Origin: Hydractinia symbiolongicarpus
Taxonomy: Eukaryota; Cnidaria; Hydrozoa; Anthoathecata; Hydractiniidae
Direction: 5' to 3'
Assembly: GCF_029227915.1 (NCBI RefSeq)
Contig: NC_079886.1
Span: forward strand, 21,242,501 to 21,306,500
Length of the DNA stretch: 64,000 nt
Shown here: in pieces, positions 62,447-64,000 of the stretch
Position numbering within the stretch: the stretch's first letter is position 1
Layout: each line of letters opens with the position of its first letter
Program-made: the position numbers and the translations under genes
The notes under the pieces: model-generated
The model's input: only the letters and a program-made list of their open reading frames with translations
What the model was told of the DNA's origin: nothing
Databases searched by the model: none

Positions 62447-62802
62447 ATAGATAGATAGATAGATAGATAGATGTGCATATTTTACATGGCTAGCCTCACA
62501 AATATCGAGGGATATACCCTGTCTATTATTTCCAGGAGGGGCCATGGCGTAGATGGAGAGTCCTAGAGTATTTAATGCTCATTTTGAGCTACGCAGACCC
62601 AATTAGAGCCCGTGCTCTACTAGACAACTCCCGGCAACATCCAACGGCCCACACAGTGTGCCATCTTCCCAATTTCCCTCACATGGCTTAGGTTAACCCT
62701 GGGCTATGGTAACATTCACTTGCCCATGTTGAATCGCCGTCAAGAGGAATCGAACCCCGGTCTCCCTCACAGAGTACGAGAGCTATAACCACTAATCTAC
62801 GG
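62447..62802 (-). mobile_element. tRNA-derived SINE, copy 2, complete
   Basis: On the minus strand the head carries a box A-like TAGATTAGTGG and a perfect box B, GGTTCGATTCC (62746-62756). The body matches copy 1 at 21616-21963, and the 3' end is a GATA tail (62447-62471). It is flanked by 14-bp direct repeats GGCCATTTGTATTA (62433-62446) and GGCCATTTATATTA (62803-62816), the target duplication left by reverse-transcription-based insertion. Confidence 0.85.
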
Positions 62803-62816
62803 TGGCCATTTATATT

Positions 62817-63837
62817 ATAACCTATTTGACCTTACTCATTTTTTCCTGTGAAAAATAAAGTTAATTGCATATGAAACAGCTTGAAAGGTTGTCTAGGAAT
62901 TTGAATATATTTTTTAATAATTCTTAATTGGTTCTTTAGATTCACTAATAATGCATGATGTCATGTGTTTGCTTTGCAAAGTCTTATATTTAACAATTTT
63001 GACACGCTATATAGAGTTAAAAATGGCTGGCTGTTCACTTTAACGCGTTTTAAACATTTTACATAAATTTTAATATTTTGTTGTCATAATTATGTTCCAT
63101 AACTCATGATGTCATAATTTCGCAACTTTTAAGACAAATATCTTGAGAACCAATAAAGATTTTTTTGCTCAACTTGATTTTTCGCAGGAGGTAACCTTTA
63201 AGGTGTTTGTTGGCATTTTAGGTGTTGGAAAGTTATAGAAAGGTGGGGTTCTGATTTATTAAGAAAATTCAACATAACTATTAAGAAATCCCTCTTTTTC
63301 CTAAAACAGGTTTAAAGCTTTTTAAATTAATTTTGCATATTGGTGTCTGATTTACAAACTTTCATTCACTGCACAAGCGTATTGAATCAGGATGACGTTT
63401 ACCATAAGGACAGAACATGATCTCACTGGAAACAGATCATTCACAGATCAATTCACCATATCAATTGCATATGGTAAATTCTCAGTTTAGAACATAATGA
63501 AGACCAATATAAGCGTCAATTTTTAAAAAATGACAATACTTAGGTAATATTTTAATGTTCTATAATAATAAAAACTTTTGTATAAGCCAAAATTTTTAAT
63601 TAAAATCCTAGTCTAGGCAGCCATTAAACATATTTTACTCACCCTGAAGCCCTTGTTATCAGTTGGCCAACAAAGGTTTTGACATGGCAGAAGTAACAGG
63701 AAATGATTGAATCTATCTTCAGAGTTTAAAGATATCTTTATTGGCAAAATGATGTGTTATTGCCTCCAACTAATAACTCATTTTACATGTGTAATATGTT
63801 CACACTCTGTGTCTGTACTGTATTTATATGAAATAGG
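62817..63837. other. Intergenic or 5' intron of the edge gene
   Basis: AT-rich sequence without recognised features. It may be upstream intron of the gene whose exon starts at 63838. Confidence 0.35.
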
Positions 63838-64000
63838 AACATAAAGTTGCCATGACTGAGGTGCATGCGTTCCAGCACAAAGTGAAAGAGTTTTCATCTT
63901 TTTCTGCTAAATCCAGACAGGAATATTTTAAAAAATGGGGAATGTTGCAAATGAGTGTACAAATGTACTCCTACAATCTGTACTTTGATATCAATGAAAA
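63838..64000 (+). CDS. Possible internal exon of an unidentified gene, runs off the edge
   Basis: After an acceptor-like AAATAG the frame is open to the end of the window (54 codons), starting EHKVAMTEVHAFQHKVKEFS and continuing with a charged, helical composition. An ATG occurs at 63852. Codon use is more balanced than in surrounding AT-rich DNA. I do not recognise the family, and a chance frame remains possible. Confidence 0.35.

Noticed and set aside
62740-62802. tRNA gene on the minus strand
   Set aside because: Box A and B are present but the arms do not fold as a complete tRNA, and the sequence is the head of a repeated SINE with a tail and target duplication.

Overview
The window is eukaryotic nuclear DNA from an early-branching animal, most likely a cnidarian and possibly a hydrozoan. 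The species is inferred, not proven. The sequence is AT-rich, every gene is split by short GT-AG introns, the protein families are animal families (TRRAP, GATAD1, a POU6-class homeobox, aquaporins, PPCS), and the mobile DNA includes pogo-like transposons and a tRNA-derived SINE.

Layout. At 1-4 kb there are repeat fragments and a broken THAP-domain gene (2320-3430). PPCS (4073-12575, +) is a complete eight-exon coenzyme A biosynthesis gene; its intron 6 holds a 3.05 kb DNA transposon (8705-11751) with a decayed pogo-like transposase on the minus strand and a decayed HIRAN-domain gene on the plus strand. A POU6-like transcription factor (13478-16165, +) follows. Only 120 bp after its stop codon lies a second inverted-repeat element (16286-17538), whose single intact gene encodes a 207-aa HIRAN protein with a PCNA-interacting motif, a basic stretch and a possible C-terminal SUMO-interacting motif. 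GATAD1 (19073-21075, -) has three exons. Two tandem aquaporins (23700-25108 and 26702-28443, both -) are recent duplicates with identical intron positions. TRRAP (31001-57915, -) fills the centre. I could place 55 coding exons by hand; their summed length is 12,051 nt, an exact multiple of three, giving about 4,016 aa. A hAT-like element sits upstream of TRRAP (58660-60151). The last 4 kb hold SINE copies and what may be the first visible exon of another gene running off the right edge.

How the genes relate. PPCS is a housekeeping enzyme. TRRAP (scaffold of SAGA and NuA4/TIP60) and GATAD1 (H3K4me3-associated reader complex) are both chromatin regulators, but nothing in the sequence links them beyond proximity. 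The two aquaporins form a local family.

The most unusual observation is the pair of HIRAN-carrying transposons. They share the terminal motif AGAAATTTTCGCG and CGCGAAA-rich ends, and both carry a HIRAN gene, one next to a pogo transposase and one alone. This suggests a mobile-element family that carries a replication-fork-type DNA-end-binding protein as an accessory or helper factor.
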